A stretch of DNA of 10,052 nucleotides. Origin: Thiobacillus denitrificans. GTDB taxonomy: Bacteria > Pseudomonadota > Gammaproteobacteria > Burkholderiales > Thiobacillaceae. The DNA lies in the NCBI GenBank assembly GCA_002403375.1, contig DHHQ01000012.1, forward strand, positions 564-10,615, in the 5' to 3' direction. The stretch's first letter is position 1. Each line of letters begins with the position of its first letter. The notes under the pieces are model-generated. The model worked only from the letters and a program-made list of their open reading frames with translations. It did no database searches and was not told the DNA's origin. Made by a program: the position numbers and the translations under genes. Of the stretch, positions 1-8,556 are shown piece after piece.

Positions 1-1041
<1,041 letters not shown>

Positions 1042-1158
1042 GGTCTTCTCCTTCGTATGCTGCACTCAACAGCGGACAGACTCCAAGTTAGACCAGGCGT
1101 GAAGATCTGTCTCATGAATAGTCTAGAATTAATCCATTGACATAATCGAATGCGTGCC
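1042..1158. promoter_or_regulatory. Divergent katG/oxyR intergenic region with candidate OxyR site
   Basis: This gap holds both promoters. The katG-proximal part is mixed, but 1115-1150 is strikingly AT-rich for this genome. An ATAG at 1118-1121 followed by TTAA at 1129-1132 and preceded by CTGT at 1107-1110 keeps the 7-base spacing of the OxyR consensus (ATAG-N7-CTAT repeated). I count only about 10 of 16 matches, so it is a weak candidate. TAGAAT at 1124-1129 could be an oxyR -10 element, with no convincing -35. In known systems OxyR binds between divergent oxyR and its targets, repressing itself and activating the peroxidase gene; here that is inference from gene order plus this partial motif. 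Confidence 0.4.
1048..1053 (-). promoter_or_regulatory. katG ribosome binding site
   Basis: Read on the minus strand this is AAGGAG, six bases before the katG ATG. It is a strong Shine-Dalgarno match and fixes the start codon. By contrast, oxyR on the other side has no clear site, consistent with much higher translation of the enzyme than of its regulator. Confidence 0.8.
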
Positions 1159-2064
1159 ATGACGCTGCAGGAGCTCAAATATCTGGTGGCGCTCGCCGAC
1201 CACGGCCACTTCGGCCGTGCGGCCGAGGCCTGCCACATCACCCAGTCGACGCTGTCGACGCAGATCAAGAAGCTCGAGGACTTCCTCGGCGTGACGCTTT
1301 TCGACCGCAGCCTCAAGCGCGTGACGCCGACGCCGATCGGCAAGGAAATCCTCGCCGCGGCGCGCAGCGTCGTCGAGGAGGCCGAGCGCATCCGCGAACT
1401 CGCCAGGCACGCGCAGGACCCGATGGCGCGCACGCTCCACCTCGGCGTCATCCCCACGCTCGGCGCCTACTACCTGCCGCACGCGCTGACGCTGGCGCAC
1501 AGGAAGCATCCCGGCCTGCGCCTGCTGCTGCGCGAGGAGACGACGCCGCAGATCCTCGAGCACCTGGCCGACGGCAGGCTCGACGCCGGCCTGCTGGCGC
1601 TGCCGATCGGCGACGACGCGCTGCGCGTCGAGCCGCTGTTCTACGAGCCCTTCTTTGCCGCGCTGCCTGCCGGCCACGAACTGGCGAAGCGCGACACGCT
1701 CAAGGTCGCCGACATCATGAACGAGAAGCTGCTGCTGCTCGACGAGGGGCACTGCCTGCGCGACCAGGCGCTCGACGTCTGCGGTGCGCGCCAGGACCGC
1801 CGCGAGGAGGTGCGCGCGACCAGCCTCGAGACGCTCAGGCAGATGGTCGCCATGGGGCTCGGGCTCACGCTGCTGCCGGCGCTGGCGGTCGACGCCGGGC
1901 CGCGCGTGAGCCGCAAGGCGGTCGAGATCCGCCCGTTCCGGTCGCCGCCGCCGGGGCGCACGATCGCACTGGTGTGGCGCAAGCGCGCGCCGTTTCCCGA
2001 GACCTTCGAGCGGCTCGCCGCCACGCTCAAGGCCAGCCTGCCCGACGGCGTGGCGCCGGTCTGA
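1159..2064 (+). CDS. oxyR: Hydrogen-peroxide sensor/regulator OxyR (LysR family)
   Basis: LysR-type transcription factor that senses H2O2 by forming a disulfide and activates peroxide-defence genes. The N-terminal winged HTH covers about residues 1-60 ('HFGRAAEACHITQSTLSTQIKKLE' region) and the substrate-binding-like domain follows from about 90. Counting from the ATG at 1159, the redox cysteines fall at C199 ('GHCLRDQ') and C208. T100, T129, H198 and R201 of the peroxide pocket also match E. coli OxyR numbering exactly. 'RATSLETLRQMVAMGLGLTLLPALAV' region is the typical C-terminal core. A second in-frame ATG at 1150 would add three residues; I prefer 1159 because it matches the family N terminus ('MTLQELKYLVALA'). 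Neither start has a good ribosome binding site. It is divergent from katG, and its stop shares one base with the next start (TGATG). The length of 301 residues is normal. Confidence 0.95.
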   Translation: MTLQELKYLVALADHGHFGRAAEACHITQSTLSTQIKKLEDFLGVTLFDRSLKRVTPTPIGKEILAAARSVVEEAERIRELARHAQDPMARTLHLGVIPTLGAYYLPHALTLAHRKHPGLRLLLREETTPQILEHLADGRLDAGLLALPIGDDALRVEPLFYEPFFAALPAGHELAKRDTLKVADIMNEKLLLLDEGHCLRDQALDVCGARQDRREEVRATSLETLRQMVAMGLGLTLLPALAVDAGPRVSRKAVEIRPFRSPPPGRTIALVWRKRAPFPETFERLAATLKASLPDGVAPV

Positions 2065-2369
2065 TGTCCGGCCTCGACGACCCGCGTGTGTTCTTCGCCG
2101 CCGAGCGCACGCTGCTCGCATGGAGCCGTACCAGCCTGACGCTCATGGCCTTCGGCTTCGTGCTCGAACGCTTCGGCCTGTTTCTTCACGTGCTGCGCGG
2201 CGATCCCGCCCACCCGGGACGCGATGTTTCATTCTGGATCGGCGTCGCCTTCATCGTGCTGGCGCTTGCCGTGATCGGTTTCTCGACCGTGCAGTACAGG
2301 CGCGCACTGCGTACCCTGAGGCCGTCGAAATTCCCGCGCGCTACTGCACCTGGACGGGGGTCGCGATGA
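2064..2369 (+). CDS. DUF202/YidH-type small membrane protein, frameshifted near its 3' end
   Basis: Small inner-membrane protein of unknown function. The N-terminal signature 'DPRVFFAAERTLLAWSRTSL' is characteristic of DUF202 (YidH-like) proteins. Two membrane helices are visible in this frame: about residues 18-36 ('SLTLMAFGFVLERFGLFL') and about 52-74 ('VSFWIGVAFIVLALAVIGF'). Family members have a third helix after a motif like 'RTL.P.EIP.GY'. Here the frame after 'RTLRP' continues as a polar tail ('SKFPRATAPGRGSR') and stops at 2369, giving 101 residues. The expected ending is intact in another frame (separate entry), so one base appears to be missing around 2320-2327. The start overlaps the oxyR stop by one base and has no ribosome binding site of its own, suggesting translational coupling. 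The family call is firm; whether the gene is functional depends on whether the missing base is real. Confidence 0.85.
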   Translation: MSGLDDPRVFFAAERTLLAWSRTSLTLMAFGFVLERFGLFLHVLRGDPAHPGRDVSFWIGVAFIVLALAVIGFSTVQYRRALRTLRPSKFPRATAPGRGSR

Positions 2370-2428
2370 ACCTGGCGCTCGCCATGCTCGGCGTCGCGCT
2401 GCTTGCCTACCTGTTTCTCGAACTGTAG
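2321..2428 (+). pseudogene. Displaced third helix of the DUF202 protein (other reading frame)
   Basis: Read from 2321 in the frame of GCC-GTC-GAA, the sequence encodes 'VEIPARYCTWTGVAMN' and then 'LALAMLGVALLAYLFLEL', ending in TAG at 2426-2428. This is the loop and hydrophobic third helix expected at the C terminus of DUF202 proteins. Adding one base near 2324 (CCG-GTC-GAA instead of CCG-TCG-AAA) would join both parts into one product of about 121 residues, close to the 115 of E. coli YidH. I see no slippery heptamer of the X-XXY-YYZ type, so programmed frameshifting is not supported. A real mutation and a sequencing or assembly error remain equally open. Confidence 0.75.
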
Positions 2429-2459
2429 GCGCCGTCCCGGCCCGCGGAACTTCGGCCGG

Positions 2460-2477
2460 CCGGCCGGGGTCGGCCGG
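2460..2477 (+). repeat. GC-only hairpin between DUF202 gene and efflux operon
   Basis: CCGGCCG (2460-2466) and CGGCCGG (2471-2477) form a perfect seven-pair stem with loop GGGT, set in a longer run of GGCC units from 2453. No T-tract follows, so it is not a canonical intrinsic terminator. It lies in the 73-base gap before the efflux operon, 24 bases from the TTG start, and could limit read-through from oxyR. That role is inference. Confidence 0.4.
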
Positions 2478-2501
2478 AGAGTCGGCTAGAATCCCAACAC
2501 C

Positions 2502-3902
2502 TTGAAAAGCCTCTTTTCCCTGCTGCTGCCGAGCGTCTTGCTGTGGCCGGTCGTCGGCCACGCGGCGGCGCTCGACCTGCCTTCGCGCGCCGGTGTCTTC
2601 TGGCAGCAGCGCGATGCTGTGCTGCCGCCGTCCGGGGCACCGGCTGCGCAGACCGCCGCCGTGCGTTTTTCCAGCCTGGCCGAGATGACCGAGCACGCCT
2701 TGCGCGAGCGGCCCGAAACCCGCGCGGCCTGGCTCGGAATCCAGGCCGAGGCCGCGCGCCTCGATGCCGCCACCGCGGCCAACTGGCCGACGCTGACCGG
2801 CCAGCTCGGCTTCACCCAGAGTCGCGCGCTGTCGAGTTCCGGCAACCCGGCGCCGACGCTGCACCGCTACGGACCCAGCCTCAGCCTTGCCTATCTTCTC
2901 TACGACTTCGGCGCACGCGCGTCCGGCATCGACGCCCAGCGCTACCGGCTGGTCGCCAGCCTGCTGGGCAACAACCGCATGCTGCAGGACGTGATCGCCG
3001 AAGTGGAGGCGGCCCACTTCGCCCTGCTCGGCGCGCAGGCGCAGGTGGACGCGCTGGTCGAACTGGAGCGCTCGCTGCAGGCGAGTCTCGACGCTGCCGA
3101 AGCGCGGCTGCGCGGCGGACTCGCCTCGCGCGCCGACCAGTTGCGGGCGCGCGCGGCGCTGGCCGAAACGCAGGTGGCGCGCCAGGCCGCCGAGCGCGAC
3201 CGCGCCAAGGCCGAGGCGGCCCTCAAGCAGGCGGCAGCGATCGAACAGACGCGGCCGCTGGTGCGCGACTGGAAGACCGAGCCGCCGGCCGAACTCGAGG
3301 CGGCGGACCTGCTCGCCGAACTGCTGGCCGAGGCGCAGCGCGAGCGCCCCGATCTGGTGGCGCTGCAGGCCGCCGCCGCCGGCGCGCGGGCCGACGCCGA
3401 GCGCGCGCGCGCGGCGCGCTGGCCCAGCCTGTCGCTCGCGGCGACCACCGCGCGCACCTATTTTCTCGAGGACGACCGGGTGCCGTCGACGAGCTACAGC
3501 GTCGGCGTGAACCTCTCGCTGCCGCTGTTCGACGGCGGCCGGCTGGCCGCCGAGGCACGTGCCGCCGAGCGCGACGCCGAGCGCCTGCAGGCCGAGGCCG
3601 ATGCGCAGCGCAGCCAGGTCGCGCGCGCGGTCACCGAGGCCTACCTCGACGTGCGCCATGCCCAGGCGCAGCGCGCCGGCGTCGCCGTGCAACTGGAAAG
3701 CGCGACCGAGTCGGCGCAGGCCGCCGAGGCGCGCTACGCCGCCGGCGTCGGCAGCCTGCTCGAGCTGCTGACCGCGGAGGCCGCCCTGGCACGGGCGCGT
3801 CAGAGCACCGCCGAGTCCGACTCGGCGTGGCTGGCGGCATTCTCCCGTTTGAACCACGCACTCGGCCGGCTGCCGGCCCTCCCTTCCGCGAGCCAACCAT
3901 GA
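2502..3902 (+). CDS. TolC-family outer membrane efflux protein
   Basis: Outer membrane channel component of a tripartite efflux pump. The protein has 466 residues, a normal size for the family. A signal peptide occupies about residues 1-22 (hydrophobic 'LFSLLLPSVLLWPVV', probable cleavage after 'GHA'). Two outer-membrane-efflux repeats follow, beginning near residues 58 ('SLAEMTEHALRERPETRAAW') and 264 ('LLAEAQRERPDLVALQAA'). Each starts with the family's 'xRPxx' helix entry and is followed by long Ala/Arg/Glu-rich coiled helices. The start is TTG: an in-frame TAG at 2487-2489 leaves only four codons upstream, and no ATG or GTG keeps the signal peptide. There is no ribosome binding site at normal distance (GGAG lies over 20 bases upstream). 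A TAGAAT at 2487-2492 could be a -10 element of a nearly leaderless mRNA, but no -35 supports it. The stop overlaps the adaptor start (ATGA), marking the first gene of a three-gene operon. Confidence 0.93.
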   Translation: MKSLFSLLLPSVLLWPVVGHAAALDLPSRAGVFWQQRDAVLPPSGAPAAQTAAVRFSSLAEMTEHALRERPETRAAWLGIQAEAARLDAATAANWPTLTGQLGFTQSRALSSSGNPAPTLHRYGPSLSLAYLLYDFGARASGIDAQRYRLVASLLGNNRMLQDVIAEVEAAHFALLGAQAQVDALVELERSLQASLDAAEARLRGGLASRADQLRARAALAETQVARQAAERDRAKAEAALKQAAAIEQTRPLVRDWKTEPPAELEAADLLAELLAEAQRERPDLVALQAAAAGARADAERARAARWPSLSLAATTARTYFLEDDRVPSTSYSVGVNLSLPLFDGGRLAAEARAAERDAERLQAEADAQRSQVARAVTEAYLDVRHAQAQRAGVAVQLESATESAQAAEARYAAGVGSLLELLTAEAALARARQSTAESDSAWLAAFSRLNHALGRLPALPSASQP

Positions 3903-5011
3903 AACTTCGCATCCTGCTGATCCTCGTCGTCCTCGGCCTGGCCGCCGGCGTCTGGTATCGCGTCGCTTACCAGGGGGGCGACGACGGCAAGGGGGGCGGC
4001 GAGCGCACGCTGAGCGTCAGGACCGTGCCGGTGGCGGTGCGCGAGTTCCCCCGCGTACTCGAGCTTCCCGGCACGCTCGAGGCCGCGCAGCAGGTCGCGA
4101 TCGTCGCGCAGGTCGGCGGGACGCTGCTCGCGCAGCACGTGCAGGAAGGCGACGCGGTGCGCGCCGGCGCGCTGCTGTTCACGCTCGACGCGCGGCCGGC
4201 CGAGGCGCGCATCGCGCAGAGCGAGGCCACGCTGGCGGGGGCCAGTGCCGAGGCGGCCGAGGCGCAAAGAAAGCTCGACCGCCTCGCGCCGCTGCTGCAG
4301 TCGGGCTACATCAGCCAGCAGGAGTACGACGACGCAAGGCTGGCGCTCGACGCCGCGCGCGCCCGCGCCGGCACCGCGGGCGCCGAGCTCGCCGCGGCGC
4401 GGCTCGAGGTGCAGTACGCGCAGATCCGCGCGCCGATCGCCGGGCGCGTCGGCCGCATCAATGTCCGCCCCGGCAGCCTGGTGCAGGCGGGCGGCGCGCC
4501 GCTCACCACCCTGCTCGCGCCGGGCGCGCTCGACGTGCGCGCCAGCGTCGCGCAGCAGGACTGGCCCGATCTCGCGGCCGCGCGCGCCGCGGGCAGGGTC
4601 GCCGCCGAGGTCTTTCTCGGCGCCGCCGCCGAGCCGCAGGCAGCGGGCGAACTGGTGTTCGTCGACGCGCAGATCGACGCGGCGACCGGTGCGGTGCCGA
4701 TCAAGGTACGCCTCGCCGGCGCGCCGCCGGTGCTGCTGTCGGGGCAGGGGGTGCGGCTGCGGCTGCAGCTCGGCGTCGAGAAGGCCGCGAAGGTCGTTCC
4801 CGAGGCGGCGCTGCAGCATGCGCAGGCGGGCAGCTACGTCTACGTGGTGCGCGACGGGGCCGCGGTGGTGCAGCCGGTCACCCGGCTGCGCGCGCTGGAC
4901 GGCCTGCTGATGGTCGAGGGCGAACTCGCCGCCGGCGAGCCGGTGCTGGTCGAGATCCCGCAGCGGCTCAAGGCGGGCGGCAAGGTCAGGCTCGAAGGCG
5001 CGCGCGGATGA
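3899..5011 (+). CDS. RND efflux periplasmic adaptor (HlyD/AcrA-type membrane fusion protein)
   Basis: Periplasmic adaptor linking the inner-membrane RND pump to the TolC-like channel. It has 370 residues. One N-terminal hydrophobic segment (about 4-19) lacks a lipobox Cys, so it is probably anchored by an uncleaved helix or is secreted, not lipidated as AcrA is. The first lipoyl half is at about 66-97 ('VAIVAQVGGTLLAQHVQEGD'), an alpha-helical hairpin rich in Ala/Glu/Arg at about 98-170, and the second lipoyl half at about 172-205 ('YAQIRAPIAGRVGRINVRPG'). Beta-barrel and membrane-proximal domains follow. The motif 'SGYISQQEYDDA' at the hairpin is typical of RND adaptors. The ATG shares ATGA with the upstream stop and no Shine-Dalgarno is evident, so coupling is likely. 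Its own stop overlaps the pump start in the same way. Substrate cannot be read from this sequence. Confidence 0.94.
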   Translation: MKLRILLILVVLGLAAGVWYRVAYQGGDDGKGGGERTLSVRTVPVAVREFPRVLELPGTLEAAQQVAIVAQVGGTLLAQHVQEGDAVRAGALLFTLDARPAEARIAQSEATLAGASAEAAEAQRKLDRLAPLLQSGYISQQEYDDARLALDAARARAGTAGAELAAARLEVQYAQIRAPIAGRVGRINVRPGSLVQAGGAPLTTLLAPGALDVRASVAQQDWPDLAAARAAGRVAAEVFLGAAAEPQAAGELVFVDAQIDAATGAVPIKVRLAGAPPVLLSGQGVRLRLQLGVEKAAKVVPEAALQHAQAGSYVYVVRDGAAVVQPVTRLRALDGLLMVEGELAAGEPVLVEIPQRLKAGGKVRLEGARG

Positions 5012-8000
5012 ACCTGTCGCGGCTGTTCATCGAGCGCCCGGTCGCCACCCTGATGCTGGTGCTGGCGATGGCGCTGTTCGGCGCGCTCGCCTACAGGCTG
5101 CTGCCGGTCAACGACCTGCCGCAGGTCGACTTCCCGACACTGCGCATCTCGGCCAGCCTGCCGGGCGCCAATCCCGAGACCATGGCGAACACCGTGGCGA
5201 CGCCGCTGGAAAGACAGCTGGCGACGGTCGCCGGCATCGAGTCGATGAGCTCGCAGTCGGGGCAGGGCTCGACCAGCATCACGCTGCAGTTCGAGCTCGG
5301 CCGCGACATCGACGCCGCGGCGCAGGACGTGCAGACGGCGATCGCGCAGGCGGCGCGCAACCTGCCCGCGGGCATGGACCCGCCGCAGCTGAGGAAGATC
5401 AACCCCGCCGATTCGCCCGTCCTGTTCCTCGCGCTGTCTTCGGATCGCCTGCCGCTGACCCAGCTCGACCACATCGCGGACTCGCGCGTGGCGCAGCGCA
5501 TGTCCGGCATGAGCGGCGTGGCGCAGGTGCAGGTATTCGGCTCGCAGAAATACGCGCTGCGCATCTATCTCGACCCGGCCCGGCTGGAGCAGCGCGGACT
5601 CACCTTCGGCGACGTCGTCCAGGCGGTGCAGGCGGCCAATTCCAACCTTCCGTCCGGCACGCTCGACGGCGCCAGCCGCAATTATTCGGTCAAGGCGCCG
5701 CCGGCCCTCGCCGACGCCCGCGACTTCGGCGAGATCATCGTCGCCTACCAGGACGGCGCCGCGCTGCGGCTCAAGGACCTGGGACGCGCCGAGGACAGTG
5801 TGGAAAACGACAAGGTGCGCACCTGGTACAACGGCCAGCGCGCCATCGTGCTCGCGGTACAGCGCCAGCCGGGGGCCAACACGGTCGAGGTCGTCGGGCG
5901 CATCAAGGCGCTGCTGCCGCAGATCGAGAACGACCTGCCGGACGGCGTGAAGCTGGAAACCTTCATCGACCGCTCGGTCTTCGTCAAGGATTCGCTGCAC
6001 GAGGTCAACTTCACGCTGCTGCTGGCGCTGGTGCTGGTCATCCTCGTCATCTTCGCCTTCCTGCACAACGTGCGCGCCACCCTGATCGCCGCGCTGGTGC
6101 TGCCGAGCTCGCTGCTCGGCACCTTCGCCTTCATGCATCTCGCCGGCTACAGCCTCAACAACCTGTCGCTGATGGCGATCACGCTGGCGATCGGCTTCGT
6201 CGTCGACGACGCGGTGGTCATGATCGAGAACATCGCGCGCCACCTCGACATGGGCAAGACGCGCCTGCAGGCCGCGCTCGACGGGGCCCAGGAGATCGGC
6301 TTCACCGTGGTGTCGATGACGGTCTCGCTCGCCGCGGTGTTCCTGCCCATCCTCTTCATGCAGGACATGATCGGGCGCCTGTTCCAGGAATTCGCGGTCA
6401 GCATCGGCGTCGCCGTCATCCTGTCCGGCATCGTCGCGCTCACGCTGACCCCGATGCTGTGCGCGCGCGCGCTCGTCCACGAAGCGCCCAACAACCCGCT
6501 GTCGCGCGCGTTCGACGCCGGCTTCAACCGCTTCCGCGATTTCTACGGCGCCACGCTGCGTGCCTCGATGCGCCGTCGCGGCACCATGCTGGCGCTGTCG
6601 GCGGCGGTGCTGGTCGGCATGGTGTGGCTGGCCGGCGAGGTCAAGCAGGGCTTCATCCCGCGCGTCGACTCCGGGAGGATCTTCGCCAGCATCCAGTACC
6701 CCGAGGGCATTCCCTTCGAGGAACTATCGCGGCGCCAGCAGCAGATCGCCGACATCGTGGCGAAGCACCCGGCCGTCGATGCGCTGATGTCGTCGGCGGG
6801 CCAGGGCGGCGGCGGCGTCACCGGCGGCAACATCGGCCGGCTGGTGATCCGCCTCGCGCCGCGCGACACCCGCATCGGCGCCGACGCGGTCATCGACGCG
6901 CTGCGCGCCGCCACGCGCGGCGTCGGCGGCGCCGTCATCAGCTTCCAGAATCCCGCCTCGATCAACGTGGGATCGCTGATTTCCAGCAGCGACTACCAGC
7001 TGACCCTGAAGGCGAGCGATTTCGAGGCGCTGAAGGCCGCGGCGTCCGAGGTGGAGAAGCGCCTCGACGCGCTGCCGCAGCTGACCGACGTGAGCAGCAA
7101 CCTCGAGCTCCGCAACCCCGAACTGCGCGTGGTGCTCGACCCGGTGCAGGCTGCGCGCCTCGGCATCAGCGCGCAGCAGGTGCAGCAGATGCTGTACGAC
7201 GCCCTCGGCGGGCGCCGCATCAGCGAGATCTACGGCGTCGACGACCAGTACACCGTCAGCCTCAAGATCCTGCCGGAGGCGCAGGTCGACCCCGCCATCC
7301 TCGGCCAGCTGCCGCTGCGAACGGCCTCCGGCGAACTGACACGGCTCGACGCCGTGGCCCGGGTCGATGCCGGCGTCGGTCCGGTGGCCGTGCATCGCTA
7401 CGGCCAGCAGCTGGCCGCCACGCTCTCCTTCGGGCTGGCGCCCAGGGTGTCGCTCGACGCGGGCCTGAACGCGGCGCTCGACGCAGCGAGCGAGGTGCTG
7501 CCCGCCGAAGTCACCGCGGAGCTGACGGGCGCCGCGCAGAAGTTCCAGGCGTCCACCGTCACGCTGCCGCTGCTGCTGCTGCTTACCGTGGTCGTCATCT
7601 ACATGGTGCTGGCGGTGCTCTACGAGCATCTCGGCCATCCGCTCACCATCCTCACGGCCCTGCCGCTCGCGGGTTTCGGTGCCTTGCTGGTGCTGCTGCT
7701 GATGGACGAGGAGCTGAACGTCTTCAGCTTCGTCGGCCTCGTTCTGCTGATCGGCCTCGTCAAGAAGAACGGCATCATGATGATCGACTTCGCGCTGACG
7801 CGGCAGCGCGCCGGGATGAGCGCCGAGGACGCGATCGTCGAGGCGAGCCTGGTGCGCCTGCGACCGATCATGATGACCACGCTGTCGACCATCGTCGCCA
7901 CGCTGCCGATCGCGATCGGCTTCGGCGCCGGCGGCGAGGCGCGCCGGCCGCTCGGCATCGCGGTCGTCGGCGGCCTGGTGTTCTCGCAGTTCCTCACGCT

Positions 8001-8079
8001 CTACATCACGCCGACCTTCTACGTGAGCATGGCGCGGATGGAGGCGGCCCTGCGGCGCTGGCGCGCGCGCCACGCCTGA
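5008..8079 (+). CDS. RND efflux pump, HAE1 family, MdtB/MdtC-like
   Basis: Inner-membrane proton/drug antiporter of 1023 residues, full length for the family. The N terminus 'FIERPVATLMLVLAMALFGA' is TM1. 'LPQVDFPTLRISASLPGA' and 'NPADSPVLFLALSSDRLPLT' resemble the MdtB/MdtC branch more than AcrB; this is by inspection only. The proton relay is intact: D400 and D401 in TM4 ('GFVVDDAVVMIENIARH') and K920 in TM10 ('GLVKKNGIMMIDFA'), equivalent to AcrB D407, D408 and K940. TM7 lies at about 527-542 and TM8 begins near 851. The C-terminal signature 'RRPLGIAVVGGLVFSQFLTL' is present. The start overlaps the adaptor stop by four bases (ATGA). MdtBC systems use two RND genes, but here there is one, so a homotrimer is expected. 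Substrates could be drugs, bile-like compounds or metabolites; nothing here decides. No dedicated local regulator is seen. Confidence 0.95.
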   Translation: MNLSRLFIERPVATLMLVLAMALFGALAYRLLPVNDLPQVDFPTLRISASLPGANPETMANTVATPLERQLATVAGIESMSSQSGQGSTSITLQFELGRDIDAAAQDVQTAIAQAARNLPAGMDPPQLRKINPADSPVLFLALSSDRLPLTQLDHIADSRVAQRMSGMSGVAQVQVFGSQKYALRIYLDPARLEQRGLTFGDVVQAVQAANSNLPSGTLDGASRNYSVKAPPALADARDFGEIIVAYQDGAALRLKDLGRAEDSVENDKVRTWYNGQRAIVLAVQRQPGANTVEVVGRIKALLPQIENDLPDGVKLETFIDRSVFVKDSLHEVNFTLLLALVLVILVIFAFLHNVRATLIAALVLPSSLLGTFAFMHLAGYSLNNLSLMAITLAIGFVVDDAVVMIENIARHLDMGKTRLQAALDGAQEIGFTVVSMTVSLAAVFLPILFMQDMIGRLFQEFAVSIGVAVILSGIVALTLTPMLCARALVHEAPNNPLSRAFDAGFNRFRDFYGATLRASMRRRGTMLALSAAVLVGMVWLAGEVKQGFIPRVDSGRIFASIQYPEGIPFEELSRRQQQIADIVAKHPAVDALMSSAGQGGGGVTGGNIGRLVIRLAPRDTRIGADAVIDALRAATRGVGGAVISFQNPASINVGSLISSSDYQLTLKASDFEALKAAASEVEKRLDALPQLTDVSSNLELRNPELRVVLDPVQAARLGISAQQVQQMLYDALGGRRISEIYGVDDQYTVSLKILPEAQVDPAILGQLPLRTASGELTRLDAVARVDAGVGPVAVHRYGQQLAATLSFGLAPRVSLDAGLNAALDAASEVLPAEVTAELTGAAQKFQASTVTLPLLLLLTVVVIYMVLAVLYEHLGHPLTILTALPLAGFGALLVLLLMDEELNVFSFVGLVLLIGLVKKNGIMMIDFALTRQRAGMSAEDAIVEASLVRLRPIMMTTLSTIVATLPIAIGFGAGGEARRPLGIAVVGGLVFSQFLTLYITPTFYVSMARMEAALRRWRARHA

Positions 8080-8095
8080 GGCCTGCGGCGCCGGT

Positions 8096-8500
8096 TCACA
8101 TCAGCCAGGCGAGCGCGGCGTAGCGCGCGAGCTTGCCGAGCGTCACCAGCACCAGGAAGCTGGCGACGCCGACGCGCAGCACACCGGCGACCAGGCACAG
8201 CGGGTCACCGACCACCGGCAGCCAGGCGAACAGCAGGGCGGGCCGGCCGAAGCGGGCGAACCAGCGCTCGGCCCGCGCGACGTGGCGCTCGGCCTTCACG
8301 GTGCGGCGCGCGACCGCGCGGCGGCCGAAGCGTCCCATCCCGTAGGTGACCAGGCTGCCGAGCACGTTGCCGAAGGTGGCGGTCGCCACCGTCGCCAGGG
8401 GATCGGCGCCCTGGTGCAGCCGAACCAGCAGCAGCGCCTCGGACCCGCCGGGGAACAGGGTCGACGACAGCAGCGCCGAGCCGAACAGCATCCAGTCCAT
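8096..8500 (-). CDS. YqaA-family membrane protein (DedA/VTT superfamily)
   Basis: Small inner-membrane protein of 134 residues resembling E. coli YqaA (about 142). Shared features are 'LLSSTLFPGGSEALLL' near the N terminus, 'GNVLGSLVTYGMGRFG' in the middle, and 'AWLPVVGDPLCLVAGVLRV' followed by 'LGKLARY' at the C terminus. These match the SNARE-associated/VTT fold, whose better-studied relatives are linked to lipid scrambling and membrane homeostasis; the function of YqaA itself is not established. A basic stretch (about 56-72, 'GRFGRRAVARRTVKAER') separates the hydrophobic halves. The gene is convergent with the RND pump gene, with only 16 bases between stops and no clear terminator, and divergent from the rubrerythrin operon. 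No good ribosome binding site is seen upstream of the ATG at 8500-8498; M4 is an alternative start. Confidence 0.85.
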   Translation of the reverse strand: MDWMLFGSALLSSTLFPGGSEALLLVRLHQGADPLATVATATFGNVLGSLVTYGMGRFGRRAVARRTVKAERHVARAERWFARFGRPALLFAWLPVVGDPLCLVAGVLRVGVASFLVLVTLGKLARYAALAWLM

Positions 8501-8519
8501 CAGCCGCGGTCCAGCGCTA

Positions 8520-8536
8520 GATTGATAGCGTCAATC
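8520..8536. repeat. Inverted repeat in yqaA/rubrerythrin promoter region
   Basis: GATTGA (8520-8525) and TCAATC (8531-8536) are a perfect six-base dyad separated by five bases. This is the size of a typical dimeric regulator half-site pair. It lies between two divergent genes, 20 bases from the yqaA start and about 20 bases above the candidate -35 of the rubrerythrin promoter. The bound protein, if any, is unknown. Confidence 0.4.
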
Positions 8537-8556
8537 ATGTTCATCAAGATTATCCG

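Noticed and set aside
2310..2345. Programmed -1 frameshifting in the DUF202 gene
   Set aside because: No X-XXY-YYZ heptamer and no following stem or pseudoknot that I can see; a simple base deletion or sequence error explains the break better.
2229..3896. Long minus-strand open frame (555 codons) opposite the outer membrane factor gene
   Set aside because: Arg/Gly/Ala-rich translation without recognisable domains; it mirrors the biased third codon positions of the real plus-strand gene, which has a signal peptide and family repeats.
4840..6480. Long minus-strand open frame (546 codons) opposite the adaptor and pump genes
   Set aside because: Low-complexity Arg/Asp/Gln/His composition typical of an antisense shadow in high-GC DNA; the opposite strand is a full RND pump.
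8080..8095. Bidirectional terminator between the convergent pump and yqaA genes
   Set aside because: Only short GC palindromes such as GGCGCC, with no stable stem followed by a T-tract on either strand.
6459..8123. Plus-strand open frame (554 codons) inside the pump gene
   Set aside because: Arg/Ala-rich out-of-frame reading of the pump gene, with no domain and no ribosome binding site.
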